Assembly: GCA_030834895.1 (NCBI GenBank)
Contig: JAUQXA010000024.1
Span: forward strand, 372,001 to 436,000
Source of the DNA: Anaerolineales bacterium
Lineage (GTDB): Bacteria > Chloroflexota > Anaerolineae > Anaerolineales > Villigracilaceae
Direction of reading: 5' to 3'
DNA: 64,000 nt
Of this stretch, positions 34,050-45,041 are shown piece by piece (the first letter of the stretch is position 1; the number at the start of each line of letters is the position of its first letter). Under the pieces are notes generated by a model. The model did no database searches. It saw only the letters and a list, made by a program, of their open reading frames with translations, and was not told the origin of the DNA. A program made the translations under genes and the position numbers.

Positions 34050-35168
34050 ATGACTCAACATCGGCAAGTACAATTCCAGCATGTCATCCTGAAGGGTGAC
34101 TCGTATCAAATCGGCAAGACCCAAGCAAATGTCATTCGCTGCATCCCAGGGTTCAGCGAGTTTCTGGGTTCGGGTGCGGGGAAGGTCACGTCCGAAAAGT
34201 TCGAGCAGATTTCGGCACAGATCGATCGTTTCAGTCCTGGTCTCAACGCGGAGGTTCAAGGTCTCGCGGACGGGCTTGGCATCCCGCAACAGGACTTGAT
34301 CTACTATGCTTACACCTGGTTGCCCAAAGGGAATTGCAGTCACTTTGCCTTGCTGCCATCTCGCACCACGGAAAAGAAAACACTGGTTGGGCGCAGCTAC
34401 GAGTTCGGCGAGAAATCCGAAGACCTGCGGCTCTGCACCATGCGGGTCAAGGGCAAGTATGCGTTCATCGGCTCCTCGATTCTGCTCTTCGGTTTCAGCG
34501 AGGGAATGAACGAGCACGGTCTGGTGGTGACCATGTCAGCGGGCGGACATCCCGTTGGCGCGCCCGAAGGAATGCGTCGTCCGATTCAGGACGGGTTCCA
34601 GTTCTGGTTCGTCGTCCGCGCGGTGCTGGAGCAATGCAAAACTGTGGACGAGGCGCTTGAACTGATTCAGCAGATTCCCACCTGCGGCAATCCCATCCTG
34701 ATCGTGGCGGACAAGTCGGGGCAGGCGGCGCTGGTCGAACTCTTTGGTGCGAACAAGGCTGTCAAGCGCATCGACGCCCACAGTGACGAGCAAATGCTCT
34801 TTGCGACGAATCACTTCACCCTGCCCGAAATGCTGCCCTTCTGCGACCCGATCATGGCACACACCCAGACCCGCTACGACGCAATCCAGTCGCGTCTCGG
34901 CGGAACCCAACCCGTGGACAAGTCAACGCTCAAGTCCCTGCTTTCGGATGAATATCCGCGCGGGCTGGCATGTCACTTCTACGACGAATTCTTCGGCACC
35001 CTGCGCTCGATGATCTTCGACCCGCAAGCTGGGAAGATCGACATATGCTTCGGCTCCCCCGTCGGCGGTGACTGGTATCCCATCGACTTCAAGTCTGGGA
35101 TGAAGACTTACCCCGTCCAACTTCCGCTCGAAAGGACCACGCCTGAGTTTTGGCAGGTCACCTCGTAA
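34050..35168 (+). CDS. C45-type N-terminal-nucleophile hydrolase/acyltransferase
   Basis: 372 residues from the ATG at 34050, which has GGAGG 6 bases before it; the frame is open 44 codons further upstream but without support. The protein resembles the acyl-CoA:6-aminopenicillanate acyltransferase/C45 group. The likely nucleophile is Cys96 in PKGNCSHFAL, after which autocleavage would expose Cys. GRSYEFGEK, GFSEGMNEHGLVVTMSAGG and CGNPILIVADKSGQAALVEL are typical of this fold. There is no signal peptide. The substrate is unknown and penicillin-related activity should not be presumed. Confidence 0.8.
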   Translation: MTQHRQVQFQHVILKGDSYQIGKTQANVIRCIPGFSEFLGSGAGKVTSEKFEQISAQIDRFSPGLNAEVQGLADGLGIPQQDLIYYAYTWLPKGNCSHFALLPSRTTEKKTLVGRSYEFGEKSEDLRLCTMRVKGKYAFIGSSILLFGFSEGMNEHGLVVTMSAGGHPVGAPEGMRRPIQDGFQFWFVVRAVLEQCKTVDEALELIQQIPTCGNPILIVADKSGQAALVELFGANKAVKRIDAHSDEQMLFATNHFTLPEMLPFCDPIMAHTQTRYDAIQSRLGGTQPVDKSTLKSLLSDEYPRGLACHFYDEFFGTLRSMIFDPQAGKIDICFGSPVGGDWYPIDFKSGMKTYPVQLPLERTTPEFWQVTS

Positions 35169-35169
35169 C

Positions 35170-35255
35170 GTCATTGCGAGCCCGATAGGGCGAAGCAATC
35201 CCCCTTTTCGATATGGAGATTGCTTCGCCGCTGCGATGCAGCTTCTCGCAATGAC
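35170..35255. repeat. 86-bp nested palindromic intergenic repeat (GTCATTGCGAG type)
   Basis: Perfect 11-bp terminal inverted repeats (GTCATTGCGAG at 35170-35180; complement at 35245-35255) enclose a second perfect 12-bp pair (GGCGAAGCAATC at 35189-35200; complement at 35218-35229). It codes for nothing and looks like a small MITE-like or REP-like element. Confidence 0.8.
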
Positions 35256-35272
35256 ATAATCTTTTGGGGCGT

Positions 35273-35287
35273 TATAATTGCCCCATG
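35273..35287 (+). promoter_or_regulatory. TATAAT box adjacent to the MalT-like start
   Basis: TATAAT at 35273-35278, then six bases (TGCCCC) and ATG at 35285. The geometry equals that of the AraC gene at 33012 and suggests a leaderless transcript. Confidence 0.5.
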
Positions 35288-37984
35288 CTCCCGCTTCTGC
35301 AAACCAAAACCTCCATCCCGCCCGCGAGACAGAATCGGGTGGAACGTCCGCGCCTGATCGAGCAAATCAACGCGGGGATGAAACGGGCATTCACCTTGAT
35401 CCTCGCGCCTGCGGGATTTGGCAAAACCACCCTCATCGCCGAGTGGGCGCGGACTGCGGACATGCCCGTCGCATGGCTCTCCCTTGAACGCAGCGAGCGG
35501 ACATCCGAGCGATTCCTTTCCTACTTCATTCACGCCCTTCAACAAGTCTCCCCGCAGGTGGGTCAGACCGCCCAAGCCATGCTCACCAGCGGACAGGCGA
35601 TGGCGGAGGACGCGATTCTCTTTTCCCTGCTCAACGACCTAAACGAAATTAAAGAAGACTTTGCCGTCATTCTGGACGACTATCACGTTCTCGATGGAAG
35701 CGAAGTCAGTGCAATCCTTCAATCCCTGTTGGACTATCTCCCCGTTCAAGTTCATCTGGCAATTACCACGCGTACGACGCCCGAGTTTTCGCTTGCCCGC
35801 TTGCGTGCCCGTGACCAAATGGTGGAGATCAACGCCGCCGACTTGCGCTTCACGGAGTCCGAAGTCCGTGACTTTCTGGAGCAGATGGGAGCGCCACTTC
35901 CGCCCGAACAAATCTCACATCTCAACCAATCCACCGAAGGCTGGGCGGTGGGACTTCAACTCGCGGGGCTGACCCTCGCCCGCCAGCCTTTTGACTGGAA
36001 CATCCCCGCGGGGCAGGCTCACATCTTCGATTATCTCGCCGAGGAAGTCCTGCGCCGCGAAAATCCTGAAGTGCAGGAGTTCCTCAAAGTCTCGGCATTG
36101 TTCGATAGGTTTTGCCTTCAGCTTTGTGACCATTTGCTGTTTGGTCAGTCTGCTTCAGCGGGCTTGGTAAATGTAGCGCAGACGTTTACATCCGCGCGGG
36201 GCGGTAGTAAAGACCTGCTCGCTTATCTGGAACGCGCCAACCTTTTCCTCGTCCCCCTCGACTCCACTGGGACCTGGTTCCGCTACCACGCCCTGTTCAC
36301 GGAATTTCTACGCCGACAACTCTTACCAGAACAAACTGCGGAACTGTATCACGCCGCCAGTTTGTGGTTTGAAGAAAACAATTTGCTCGACGAAGCCATC
36401 CACTATGCCACCCACGCCGCCGACCACGAGCGGACTGCTGCCCTGCTGGAAACCCACTACCTCGACATGATTCAACGCGGCGAGCACTCTGCCGTGTTGG
36501 AATGGCTCGGCACCCTGCCGCCAGAAATGATGGAAAACCGTCCGCGCTTGTGGCTGGCAAAGGGATGGGGCAGCATCATCACTCTCGATGCGCCTGAGGC
36601 AGTGGCTTGCGCCGAAAAAGCCGAAGCGCTGATTCCGCCCGATAGAGCGTCAGACCATCTAAGGGGAGAGGCGAAGGCGCTCCACATCCTGACTCAAATC
36701 TTCGCGGGCAAGATTGTCCCGATGGAGGAAATCTCCTCCGCCTTTTCCCTTCTGGCGGAAGAGGATGACTTCCTTCATAGCATGTTGCATTTCAACTTAA
36801 GCATTCATTACGTCATGCTTGGGGATACCGCAAAAGCGCTCGAGTCTTTCGCCGAGACTTTGGAAGTAACGAAAAGTTTGAATAACCCATTGCTCTCGAT
36901 CATTGCCCATGTACAGGTCGGCGAGATTCGACAGATGCGCGGCGCGTTGGGATTGGCAGAACGCGCTTTTCAGCAAGTGATTCAATATGCGCGAGAGACC
37001 CTCGGCGAGCGTACCTTTTTGCTTGCGATGCCGTTCATCAGTTATTCCGACCTGTTGCGCGAGCAAAACCGTTTCGACGAAGCCATTCGCCATGCGGAGC
37101 AGGGGATTGCTTTTGCCCAACTCTGGCAGCCCATTGCCAGCATGGACGGTCAGATTGCGCTTGCCCGTATCGAAGCCGCGCAAAATCGTTGGGACGAAGC
37201 CTTTGCCCGTCTCGATCAAGCCATTCGAGTTGCCGAGTCGAGTGCCTCGGTCATCGACGATACCATCGCCGCACTTCAGCTCGTGCGGCTGAATCTTCTG
37301 CGCGGCGACTTGTCCAAAGCGCAGCATTTGATTCAAGTCTATGATTTGGAAAAGGCTGGCGACGGGAAATATTTCCATTTTTGGGAGATGACTCAACTGG
37401 TGCTTTTTCGTGCCAAAGTGTTTGGACTCCGATCCGACCCCGAACCTGCTCCTGTCATTCTCGAAGCCTTGTCCACGCTGATAACTGAAGCGGAACGCCG
37501 TGAGCGTGTGACTCCCGTCATCGAAGCCAGTATCCTATCTGCCTATGCCCATCATGTTGTTGCACAGCATGAAGCCGCCTCCGAAAGTTTATCCCATGCC
37601 CTCACGCTTGGCGCTCAATGCGGCTACCTCCGCATCTTTGCCGATGAAGGCAGGCAACTTCTGCATTTGATTGAACAATATCGCAACAGGCTCCATGCCC
37701 CTCATGCCTACGTCGAAGAGATTCACAACCTCATTCACAAAGAACTTGCGGCTCAATCCGCCCTGAGCGCAGTCGAAGGGCAACAACTCATGCCCCTAAC
37801 CCGCCGCGAACTCGACATCCTCCAACTCCTCGCCGCTGGCAAGAGCAACCAGGAAATTGCCGAAGAGCGCGTGCTGACCTTGAACACGGTCAAGAAGCAC
37901 GTGGCAAACATCCTGCAAAAACTGGGCGTTGCCAACCGCACCCAAGCTGTGATGTTGGCGAAGAAGCAGGGGTGGATGGAATAA
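35285..37984 (+). CDS. MalT/LuxR-family STAND ATPase transcription regulator
   Basis: An 899-residue protein from the ATG at 35285. The N-terminal NTPase has a Walker [17 protein letters not shown] (near residues 40-55) and Walker [14 protein letters not shown]. The winged-helix part of the STAND module follows, and a long helical TPR-like sensor region covers about 350-820. A C-terminal LuxR helix-turn-helix ends it ([20 protein letters not shown], then [20 protein letters not shown]). Such regulators switch on when an inducer binds the TPR region. It lies upstream of an ABC exporter operon, a plausible but unproved target. Confidence 0.92.
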   Translation: MLPLLQTKTSIPPARQNRVERPRLIEQINAGMKRAFTLILAPAGFGKTTLIAEWARTADMPVAWLSLERSERTSERFLSYFIHALQQVSPQVGQTAQAMLTSGQAMAEDAILFSLLNDLNEIKEDFAVILDDYHVLDGSEVSAILQSLLDYLPVQVHLAITTRTTPEFSLARLRARDQMVEINAADLRFTESEVRDFLEQMGAPLPPEQISHLNQSTEGWAVGLQLAGLTLARQPFDWNIPAGQAHIFDYLAEEVLRRENPEVQEFLKVSALFDRFCLQLCDHLLFGQSASAGLVNVAQTFTSARGGSKDLLAYLERANLFLVPLDSTGTWFRYHALFTEFLRRQLLPEQTAELYHAASLWFEENNLLDEAIHYATHAADHERTAALLETHYLDMIQRGEHSAVLEWLGTLPPEMMENRPRLWLAKGWGSIITLDAPEAVACAEKAEALIPPDRASDHLRGEAKALHILTQIFAGKIVPMEEISSAFSLLAEEDDFLHSMLHFNLSIHYVMLGDTAKALESFAETLEVTKSLNNPLLSIIAHVQVGEIRQMRGALGLAERAFQQVIQYARETLGERTFLLAMPFISYSDLLREQNRFDEAIRHAEQGIAFAQLWQPIASMDGQIALARIEAAQNRWDEAFARLDQAIRVAESSASVIDDTIAALQLVRLNLLRGDLSKAQHLIQVYDLEKAGDGKYFHFWEMTQLVLFRAKVFGLRSDPEPAPVILEALSTLITEAERRERVTPVIEASILSAYAHHVVAQHEAASESLSHALTLGAQCGYLRIFADEGRQLLHLIEQYRNRLHAPHAYVEEIHNLIHKELAAQSALSAVEGQQLMPLTRRELDILQLLAAGKSNQEIAEERVLTLNTVKKHVANILQKLGVANRTQAVMLAKKQGWME

Positions 37985-37992
37985 ATAGTAGT

Positions 37993-38135
37993 CCGTTGGT
38001 CGAGTAGGCGGCGGGAGTCGATCAGTCTGTGTAAGTTGACCAGCCTTCGCCGCCATATCGAGACCAACGGGTGACAAGAGTACTTTTAGAATAAGAGTTG
38101 CTTTAGTCATTGGTGGTCTCGGTACTCGACCACCA
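37993..38135. repeat. Pair of palindromic intergenic repeats (GGTCGAGTA type)
   Basis: The 324-base gap between the MalT-like gene and the ABC ATPase gene holds two palindromes: CCGTTGGTC...GACCAACGG (37993-38070), with inner GGCGGCG/CGCCGCC arms, and TGGTGGTC...GACCACCA (38111-38135). Both contain the core GGTC with TACTCGA or CGAGTA, so they are related. A C/G-rich stretch near 38245-38285 may hold a further imperfect hairpin. No gene is seen. Confidence 0.6.
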
Positions 38136-38308
38136 GTGTTGGAAAAATACCCCTTTTCTACTCCTTTCGAGCGCCGACAACCTCCTCCCTGGAGAGTATC
38201 TTAAGTAAAAAGATACATCCAGGGATTTTTGTTTCCATTTTGTCTCCCCCCATTTTGCCTGAGCAAAATGGGGGGACGGAAGGGGGGCAAAATTCCAAAA
38301 GGACTCAC

Positions 38309-39022
38309 ATGACCATTTCCATTACACCTCCACTGATTGACCTGAACGCCGTCACCAAAGCCTACAAGACCGACGCGGGACTCTTCATGGCGTTGAAAGG
38401 CATCGACCTGCACATCAACTCGGGCGAGTTCGTTGCTATTGTCGGCAAGTCGGGCAGCGGCAAGACCACACTCATTAACATGATTACGGGTTTGGACCGT
38501 CCCACCGAAGGCGAGATCATCGTCGGTGGGGAGCGGGTTGAGAAGCTTGGCGAAAACCAGCTTGCCATCTGGCGCGGACGAACCATCGGTGTGGTCTTTC
38601 AATTTTTCCAACTGCTTCCCACCCTAACCGCGCTCGAAAACGTCATGCTGCCAATGGACTTCTGCGCCACGCCTGCCTTCTCAGAGCGCCGTGACCGCGC
38701 CATGGAACTGCTCCGCCTGATGGAGATTGACGATCAGGCGAACAAACTCCCCGCCAAGCTCTCCGGCGGACAGCAGCAGCGTGTAGCCATTGCCCGTGCT
38801 CTCGCCACCGATCCACCTGTCCTCGCCGCAGATGAGCCCACAGGCAACCTCGACTCGAAAACTGCCGCCGCAGTCTTCGCCCTCTTCGAACGGCTGACTG
38901 GACTCGGCAAAACGGTCCTCATGGTGACCCATGATCCCGACCTTGCCCGCCGCGCAGGACGCCAGCTTCACATCGCGGATGGTGTAATCGTAAATGATAT
39001 GAACGGAAAGGCTGTGTCATGA
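38309..39022 (+). CDS. ABC transporter ATPase (LolD/MacB-type)
   Basis: 237 residues from the ATG at 38309, which has AAGGA upstream. All ABC motifs are present: Walker [11 protein letters not shown]-loop [17 protein letters not shown], signature [15 protein letters not shown], Walker [14 protein letters not shown], and H-loop VMVTHDPDL. The [15 protein letters not shown] segment is typical of the LolD/MacB/FtsE group, which energises permeases of the FtsX type. It overlaps the permease gene by 4 bases (ATGA). With the adaptor at 41544 it forms a tripartite-like exporter or lipoprotein-release system. Confidence 0.94.
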   Translation: MTISITPPLIDLNAVTKAYKTDAGLFMALKGIDLHINSGEFVAIVGKSGSGKTTLINMITGLDRPTEGEIIVGGERVEKLGENQLAIWRGRTIGVVFQFFQLLPTLTALENVMLPMDFCATPAFSERRDRAMELLRLMEIDDQANKLPAKLSGGQQQRVAIARALATDPPVLAADEPTGNLDSKTAAAVFALFERLTGLGKTVLMVTHDPDLARRAGRQLHIADGVIVNDMNGKAVS

Positions 39023-41409
39023 CCCGCTGGAAAAAAGTCTATCGCGACCTGTGGAATAACCGTTCGCGCACAGTCCTTGTCGTTCTCTCGATTGCTGCGG
39101 GAGTGTTTGCAATCGGCATGATCGGCTCGACTCAACAGGCGCTGACCGCCTCGCTTGCATCCCAGTATGCCGAACTGCGCCCCGCCGACGCCATCTTCGA
39201 GACCGACCCTGTGCTCGATGATGACTTTGTCACCTCCATTCGTCACATGCGCGGAGTGACCGAGGCTGAAGGTCGCCGCTCACTGCCGTTGCGGATTTCC
39301 CTCGATGGCGAAGGTGAGACCTGGCGCGACCTGACCCTCTATGCATTGGCAGATTACAACGACCAGCGCCTCTTCCGTGTCCAACCGCAGAGCAGTGCCT
39401 GGTCCCTCGAAAAAGGTCAAGTGCTGATGGAACGTGCTTCGATGGTTTACATCGGCGTCCAGCCTGGTGACAAAATCTTGATTAAGACTCCCGATGGCCG
39501 CAAGTTTCGCCTGACAGTCACTGGCAGCGTCCACGACTTGTATCGTATCCCGCCCTTCCTCGAAGGTTGGATCTACGGTTATGTCAGCATGGATACCATC
39601 CGCTGGATGGGCGAACCCGAAGGCTATGACGAACTTTACATCGCCACCAGTGGGAAGTCCAAAGAGGAAATCCGCCTCATCACCAATAATGTCTCCGACC
39701 GCATTGAGGGTGAAGGATTGCCTGTCTATCAGGAAACCTTGCCCAACCGCGGAGAACATCCGCTGAATTACATTATCGACACGGTGTTGCTTTTGCTTGG
39801 GTTTGTGGCTGTGTTATCCCTGTTTTTGAGCGCGTTGCTCGTCATCAACATCATCTCGGCGCTGATCGTCCAGCAGGAGAAGCAGATCGGTGTCATGAAA
39901 GCCATTGGCGCACGTTCCTGGCAGATCATCGGACTGTACTTCGGGATGGTGCTTGCTCTTGGACTCATGGCTTGTCTGATCGCCATTCCATTAAGTGCAG
40001 TGGGCGCCGACGCCCTGGCAGGCTTTACGGCTGGACTAATAAACTTCGATGCACCCGACGTGAAGCTGACCCTCTCTTCCCTGATTCTGCAACTGGCAGT
40101 TGGTTTGCTTGTCCCGCTTATTGCCGCCGCGCCTGTCATCTTGAGCGGGACCAAAGTCTCGCCAGCCCGTGTTCTCAGCGAATACGGTATCAGTCTCGTC
40201 TGGGGTGGGGCAGGCTTCCTCGATGGCATCCTGCGCCGCTTTCCAAAGTTGACCCGTGACCTGCTGCTGGCTTTGCGTAACCCCTTCCGCAAGCGTGGAC
40301 GGCTGATCCTGTCATTGGTCACGTTGACCTTTGCTGGCGCGGTCTTCATGGGCATCGTCAACTTACGGACTTCACTTAACTCAGCGCTCAACGAGATGTT
40401 TGGTTTCTGGCGTTACGATGCCTGGCTGATCCTAGATAGCTATGTTCCCACCGAACGCCTGGTGAATGAAGTCAAGACGGTGCCTGGTGTTCGCGCCACC
40501 GAAGCCTGGGATTTTGCCATCGGGCGTTATATCCGTCCTGACGACTCTGAAAGCGACGACTTGTACTTGATGGCTCCGCCCGCTGGAACTTCTTTCCTTG
40601 TTCCGCCCATCATCGAAGGACGCGGTCTCAAACCTGGTGATACAGGCTCGGTCCTGGTCAGCCCGGGCTTCCTCGCCAGGGAACCAACCCTGCACCTCGG
40701 CAGTCCGATGAAGATCAAAATCGAGGGGCGGGAGGAGACCTACACCATCGTTGGCATCGTAAACATGATCGGCAACTCCTCCATCGGTTACATGACCATC
40801 ATGGATTACTCGGATTATGCCCGCCATGTACGCGAACCCAACCGCGCCAACTCCATCATCATGACCCTCGATGCCCAGTCGCTTGACGAACAAAAAGCCA
40901 TCGTCAGTGTGATTGAAAAACGTTTTGACCGTGCCGACATCGAAGTGATATCCACTTTCCTTGTTGGCGACGAACGCGAGGAAATCGATGCTGCATTCTC
41001 CATCCTTGTCATCCTGTTGATGATCATGACCCTCATTCTTGCCACGGTGGGCGGTCTTGGCTTGATGGGTACCATGAGCCTGAACGTCATCGAACGTACT
41101 CGCGAGATCGGTGTGATGCGCGCCTATGGAGCTTCCAGCGCGGCGATCTTTCGTATCGTCATCATCGAAGGTCTCTTGATCGGGATGATGAGTTGGGTGC
41201 TGGCAATCATCCTTTCCGCGCCTATCAGCATTGTCATGGCTCGTAGCGTCGGTATTTCGTTCATGAGTTATCCAATGTCTGCCACCTACTCTGCTGGCGG
41301 AATCCTCGCCTGGGCTGCTCTCGTCATCATCATCTCGATTGTTGCCAGTTTCCTGCCCGCACTAAACGCCGTGCGCCTGACCGTGACCCAGGTGCTGGCT
41401 TACGAATAA
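39019..41409 (+). CDS. ABC transporter permease with two FtsX domains
   Basis: A 796-residue protein with an N-terminal membrane helix (about 15-37), a large extracytoplasmic MacB-like domain (40-245), a block of helices forming the first FtsX domain (about 255-390), another anchor near 420-445, a second extracytoplasmic domain (450-650) and a second FtsX domain with helices at about 660-790. [20 protein letters not shown] and [20 protein letters not shown] are the coupling-helix signatures of the two halves. Two fused permease halves make a single-gene permease. The substrate is unknown; the adaptor downstream suggests export. Confidence 0.92.
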   Translation: MTRWKKVYRDLWNNRSRTVLVVLSIAAGVFAIGMIGSTQQALTASLASQYAELRPADAIFETDPVLDDDFVTSIRHMRGVTEAEGRRSLPLRISLDGEGETWRDLTLYALADYNDQRLFRVQPQSSAWSLEKGQVLMERASMVYIGVQPGDKILIKTPDGRKFRLTVTGSVHDLYRIPPFLEGWIYGYVSMDTIRWMGEPEGYDELYIATSGKSKEEIRLITNNVSDRIEGEGLPVYQETLPNRGEHPLNYIIDTVLLLLGFVAVLSLFLSALLVINIISALIVQQEKQIGVMKAIGARSWQIIGLYFGMVLALGLMACLIAIPLSAVGADALAGFTAGLINFDAPDVKLTLSSLILQLAVGLLVPLIAAAPVILSGTKVSPARVLSEYGISLVWGGAGFLDGILRRFPKLTRDLLLALRNPFRKRGRLILSLVTLTFAGAVFMGIVNLRTSLNSALNEMFGFWRYDAWLILDSYVPTERLVNEVKTVPGVRATEAWDFAIGRYIRPDDSESDDLYLMAPPAGTSFLVPPIIEGRGLKPGDTGSVLVSPGFLAREPTLHLGSPMKIKIEGREETYTIVGIVNMIGNSSIGYMTIMDYSDYARHVREPNRANSIIMTLDAQSLDEQKAIVSVIEKRFDRADIEVISTFLVGDEREEIDAAFSILVILLMIMTLILATVGGLGLMGTMSLNVIERTREIGVMRAYGASSAAIFRIVIIEGLLIGMMSWVLAIILSAPISIVMARSVGISFMSYPMSATYSAGGILAWAALVIIISIVASFLPALNAVRLTVTQVLAYE

Positions 41410-41423
41410 CATTTCCAGTTGGT

Positions 41424-41516
41424 GTCATTCTGAGCGAAGCGAAGAATCTCTACGCCTGCTAAGAGACCCTCACCGCACTGGCGCGCGGCGCAAGTGTCGC
41501 TGTCGCTCAGGGTGAC
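41424..41516. repeat. Palindromic intergenic repeat (GTCATTCTGAGCGA type)
   Basis: GTCATTCTGAGCGA (41424-41437) faces TCGCTCAGGGTGAC (41503-41516), a near-perfect 14-bp inverted pair. The interior contains CACCGCACTGGCG and GCGCAAGTGTCG, sequences shared with the repeat at 59464-59601, so both belong to one family. Confidence 0.75.
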
Positions 41517-41543
41517 ACACTTAAACAAAATAAGGAGTTCACC

Positions 41544-42701
41544 ATGAAAAAATCAATCCTCTCTACACTCGTTATTGCCACCTTCCTTCTCACCGCCTGC
41601 GGAGGGACAGCGACCCCTGTCCCGACATTGGCTCCAGTGAAGGAATCAAGGTCAATCGTCGTTGCCGAAGGGACCCTGCTTCCCGATCCCTCCGTCGAGT
41701 TGTCCTTTGCCCAGCCTGGAATCGTCGCAGAGATTTTGGTCTCCGAAGGCGAGCAGGTGACCGAAGGTCAAATCCTTGCCCGACTTGAAAATAGCGAGTC
41801 CCTGCAAGCCGAAGTCACCCGCGCCGAGGAAGCCTATCTGACGGCGCAACAAGTCTTCAACACCTCCGAAGCCGCAGTATTGCGGGAACTGTCCGACGCA
41901 CACGACGCAGTACGGATAGCGGAGCTTGCCTTCGATAACTTCGATGTCCCTGCCGACTTACGCGAGATGACCACCCGCGAAGCGATGGAATTCACCTACG
42001 GCAAGCTCGAAGAGGCGCGTACCAACTTCGAGCCGTATAAATATCTCGAAGAACGCCTTGAATGGGAGATGCGCGAGGACGATCCCGAACATCCCAAGGT
42101 TTACAGGGACACCGCAAGGATTTACAAGAAGCGTCTCGACGATGCCTGGGCGGATTACCGCAAAGCCATCCAGTGGGCGGACCTTGAGGCGAACGTTGAG
42201 GCTGCGAAAGCAAAGATGAAAAACGCGCAGGAGGAATTCGACAACCTGACGGCTGGAGAAAACGCCGAGCAAATGGCGGTCTCCCGTGCCCAGTTCGAGT
42301 CCGCGCTGGCGAGCCTCAATGCCGCCCGCGCCGCCTTGGACAACAGTCAACTGCGCGCGCCATTCGCCGCCACCGCCTTTAGCCTTGACTTGTCCGTCGG
42401 CGAGACGGTCAATGCTGGGGTGCCAGTCGCCTTCCTCGGTGATTTAGGACGCTGGCAAGTCGAGACCAAAGACCTCGCTGAAATTGACGTGGCGAACGTT
42501 TCCATCGGCGACAAGGTCACGATCAAGCTGGATGCCTTCCCCGACGAGGAGTTCGCAGGCAAAGTCACCGAGATCGACCCTGTCGGGCGCGAATATCTCG
42601 GCGACATGACCTATAAGACCACCATCACCCTTGATGAAACCGATCCACGCTTTTTCTGGAACATGACTGCCACGGTGACGATTGAAACTGGGACTAAGTA
42701 A
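41544..42701 (+). CDS. HlyD/MacA-like efflux adaptor lipoprotein
   Basis: A 385-residue lipoprotein with signal and lipobox FLLTACGG. It follows the membrane-fusion-protein plan: a beta/lipoyl half (SRSIVVAEGTLLPDPSVELS, EILVSEGEQVTEGQILARLE), a long coiled coil with many charged residues (about 90-265, LQAEVTRAEEAYLTAQQ to SLNAARAALDNSQ), the returning lipoyl half (LRAPFAATAFSLDLSVGETV) and a beta-barrel (IGDKVTIKLDAFPDEEFAGK). It has AAGGAG upstream and ends the ABC exporter operon. Lipid anchoring fits a partner for the FtsX permease in a cell without a usual outer membrane, which is inference. Confidence 0.9.
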   Translation: MKKSILSTLVIATFLLTACGGTATPVPTLAPVKESRSIVVAEGTLLPDPSVELSFAQPGIVAEILVSEGEQVTEGQILARLENSESLQAEVTRAEEAYLTAQQVFNTSEAAVLRELSDAHDAVRIAELAFDNFDVPADLREMTTREAMEFTYGKLEEARTNFEPYKYLEERLEWEMREDDPEHPKVYRDTARIYKKRLDDAWADYRKAIQWADLEANVEAAKAKMKNAQEEFDNLTAGENAEQMAVSRAQFESALASLNAARAALDNSQLRAPFAATAFSLDLSVGETVNAGVPVAFLGDLGRWQVETKDLAEIDVANVSIGDKVTIKLDAFPDEEFAGKVTEIDPVGREYLGDMTYKTTITLDETDPRFFWNMTATVTIETGTK

Positions 42702-42715
42702 AGTTTGTGGCAATA

Positions 42716-42758
42716 AAAAACGGTTCTGAACTCACCGTTCAGAACCGTTTTAGTTTTG
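42716..42758. terminator. Bidirectional Rho-independent terminator
   Basis: A perfect 15-bp stem (AAAACGGTTCTGAAC with its complement) surrounds the loop TCACC, with A and T tracts on the two sides. It lies between the convergent exporter adaptor (plus) and YcxB-like (minus) genes and can serve both. Confidence 0.92.
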
Positions 42759-42788
42759 GTCCAAATGCCCTAAACTTCGGCAGTCGAT

Positions 42789-43316
42789 CTAGTTATGTTG
42801 ACGATACTTATTAACGTATTCCAGAAAATCCTGTCTTTCTTTTTCTGTTCGAAAGCATTTTTTAGGAATGACGAGAGCGTTTATCGAACTTGTGTATAAA
42901 TAGACATGCGCATCGCTTTCAACAACCCTGCCAATCGCCGACCAATTAATTTTTGATTCTGTGGTTGGGTTTTTGGTATAAATACCCTCTGGCGACAAAG
43001 AAATAACCTGATGCCCCAACAAGGTATTATTATTGCCTTCACTGAGCATTTTATTAATTCTTTTGATGGTTGACTGGCGGTTGGCTTGTGGATAAAAGGC
43101 AAAAGCTACAAAGCCTGCTAAAATGCTGAGGACAAGCGTGGAGGCATTTATTGAATGGTAAAGAAGGTAACCAATTCCAAAAACTGGAATGGCAGCAAGC
43201 GCTCCAGTTAACACCCGCATTAACAGTAATTGCCTTTTGGTGCTGGGTGAGTGCGTCATATGAAATAAATTGAAATCTATGATATCTTCAATCGTTCTTT
43301 CGAATTCAATGTTCAT
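42789..43316 (-). CDS. YcxB-like membrane protein
   Basis: A 175-residue protein. An N-terminal soluble strand (MNIEFERTIEDIIDFNLFHM) is followed by two hydrophobic helices (about 33-52 and 57-74) and a C-terminal YcxB-like domain (VISLSPEGIYTKNPTTESKI, SAIGRVVESDAHVYLYTSS, ALVIPKKCF). This family is widespread and of unknown function. The AT-rich 144-base gap upstream shows no clear promoter. No functional link with its neighbours is evident. Confidence 0.75.
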   Translation of the reverse strand: MNIEFERTIEDIIDFNLFHMTHSPSTKRQLLLMRVLTGALAAIPVFGIGYLLYHSINASTLVLSILAGFVAFAFYPQANRQSTIKRINKMLSEGNNNTLLGHQVISLSPEGIYTKNPTTESKINWSAIGRVVESDAHVYLYTSSINALVIPKKCFRTEKERQDFLEYVNKYRQHN

Positions 43317-43460
43317 ATATTTGCCTTTCGCTTTTTGTAATTGCCTTCACAGATGTGTGACACTACACTGCATCTTTGAAGGTAAATAAAATTTATGTCC
43401 ATCATGCCACGCGTGCGAGGTGAATTCGTCTCTCGGCGTTTGTTTAGTTGTTCTGACAGA

Positions 43461-45005
43461 TTAACGGTACGACTCCATGCTTGACCATATCACAGCGGGG
43501 GAAACTTTGGGCTTTCTGCATACGTGGATATAAAGGTCGCCGCCCAGCGCGTCCTCTCCACGCCTGGTGACTGTCTTGAGTTCGCACTTGTCAAAAAACA
43601 CAGCTGTATTGTTGGTTCTGCCGGTGATGAGTATCATCACCTCCCAGGAATATCCCGGTCCCCAAAGGTAATAGGTCAGGTTTCCGCTCACGGCATGGGG
43701 GAGACCGTATCGAGCTCCCAACTGGTCGATTGCGCCGGCGGGCATGTACCCGTCCGCGTAGATGCCCGCCACTGCGCGATCCTCCGCAGGCAACTCTTCA
43801 TATACCACGGCAACGTCCCGCGTCAGTTCCTCCCATCCCAGCCGTCCTGCGAGAACAGGCGATGTGGAGAAACTAATGCCGTTGAATTCCTTCACGATCA
43901 GGGGCAAGGGCATGAAGGTTTTGGCATAGGTTTTCAGTTGGGTTGGCGTGAGGATGGGCAGGCAGACCGGGATGATATAAATTCCCACACTGAGAAGATA
44001 GGCTGTCGCGGCAGCTTTCATCCACTTTTCCCGGTGCAATCCACTGAACAACTCCTCGATAAACACAGTGCCAGCCGCGAGCAGCAGTATGAAAAGCTCC
44101 GCAAGCATCCGGGCGGAGGCATGCAGGACGAACATCAATGCCAGCGTGACCAGAAACAGCAATCCCAGAAAACCGTAATTGACGCCGTCCATGCGGCGAA
44201 AGATGCGATACAGCCCCATAATCCACAAGGGCAGGAGGAACGGATTCATGTAGACCAGAACGTTTGTGAGGTATTGCGCCGGGGATGCCTGATACACGCG
44301 CGCCGCGCCATAGGTGGTCCAATATTCGAGCGTAGGGAAGTCGTTGGCAGACTGCCAGAGTAGGTACGGCGCGACCATGATCAGGCAAATCGCTCCTCCC
44401 AGCCAGGGCAGGGGTGTCAACAAGTCCTTGCGGTATTTGGAAGCCAGAAGTGCGATCAGGAAACCCGGTCCCAGAAATGGGAGGGTCATCTTGGTGTTGC
44501 AGGCGATGCCCGCAATGACTCCCAAAAGAAGCCACAGTTTGTGGTTCCCCGTGCGGAGAAATCGAACGAGTACGTACAGGAAGCCAGCCAGGACCATCTG
44601 GTCGATGCTGTCGTAGCAGAAGATGGAATCCACGCTGAGCCAGATGGGGGTGACGATGAATCCCAGGGCGCTCAACGCAACGGCGAAGGTTTTGCCGCCG
44701 AACTCCCTTGTAATCAGACATGCGAAGACCAGCGCGACCGACCCAGCCAGCGCCGGAACGATGCGGTATGCCAGCAGCGATTCCCCCAACAGGGCACGGC
44801 TGAGCGCCACCAGCGCGGGGACCAGTGGAGGCAGGTCCACATAGCCGAACGCCAGATGTTTGCTCAAGGCGATGGTGTAGAGTTCGTCACCGAAGAAGCT
44901 GTAGCCGGGAGCCATGTACAGATGCAGTGCAAATTTGATCACTGCGCCAATGATGATTACCACGGCGATGGAAGACAGCCCGAAAATGAATTTTCGATCC
45001 CGCAA
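43461..45005 (-). CDS. GT39/PMT-type membrane glycosyltransferase
   Basis: A 514-residue polytopic membrane protein. It begins with a helix (FIFGLSSIAVVIIIGAVIKF) and a short loop containing GYSFFGDELYTIALSKHLA, where Asp-Glu at the first extracytoplasmic loop is the catalytic signature of ArnT/PMT-like GT-C enzymes. FGYVDLPPLVPALVALSRAL follows, then about ten hydrophobic segments to residue 370 and a soluble C-terminal domain with VVYEELPAEDRAVAGIYADG. It should transfer a sugar from a polyprenyl-phosphate donor on the outer face of the membrane. The acceptor is unknown. RBS AGGAGGTGC is upstream. Confidence 0.87.
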   Translation of the reverse strand: MRDRKFIFGLSSIAVVIIIGAVIKFALHLYMAPGYSFFGDELYTIALSKHLAFGYVDLPPLVPALVALSRALLGESLLAYRIVPALAGSVALVFACLITREFGGKTFAVALSALGFIVTPIWLSVDSIFCYDSIDQMVLAGFLYVLVRFLRTGNHKLWLLLGVIAGIACNTKMTLPFLGPGFLIALLASKYRKDLLTPLPWLGGAICLIMVAPYLLWQSANDFPTLEYWTTYGAARVYQASPAQYLTNVLVYMNPFLLPLWIMGLYRIFRRMDGVNYGFLGLLFLVTLALMFVLHASARMLAELFILLLAAGTVFIEELFSGLHREKWMKAAATAYLLSVGIYIIPVCLPILTPTQLKTYAKTFMPLPLIVKEFNGISFSTSPVLAGRLGWEELTRDVAVVYEELPAEDRAVAGIYADGYMPAGAIDQLGARYGLPHAVSGNLTYYLWGPGYSWEVMILITGRTNNTAVFFDKCELKTVTRRGEDALGGDLYIHVCRKPKVSPAVIWSSMESYR

Positions 45006-45041
45006 GGAGCACCTCCTGTAAACAGGAAACAGATTTAGACT

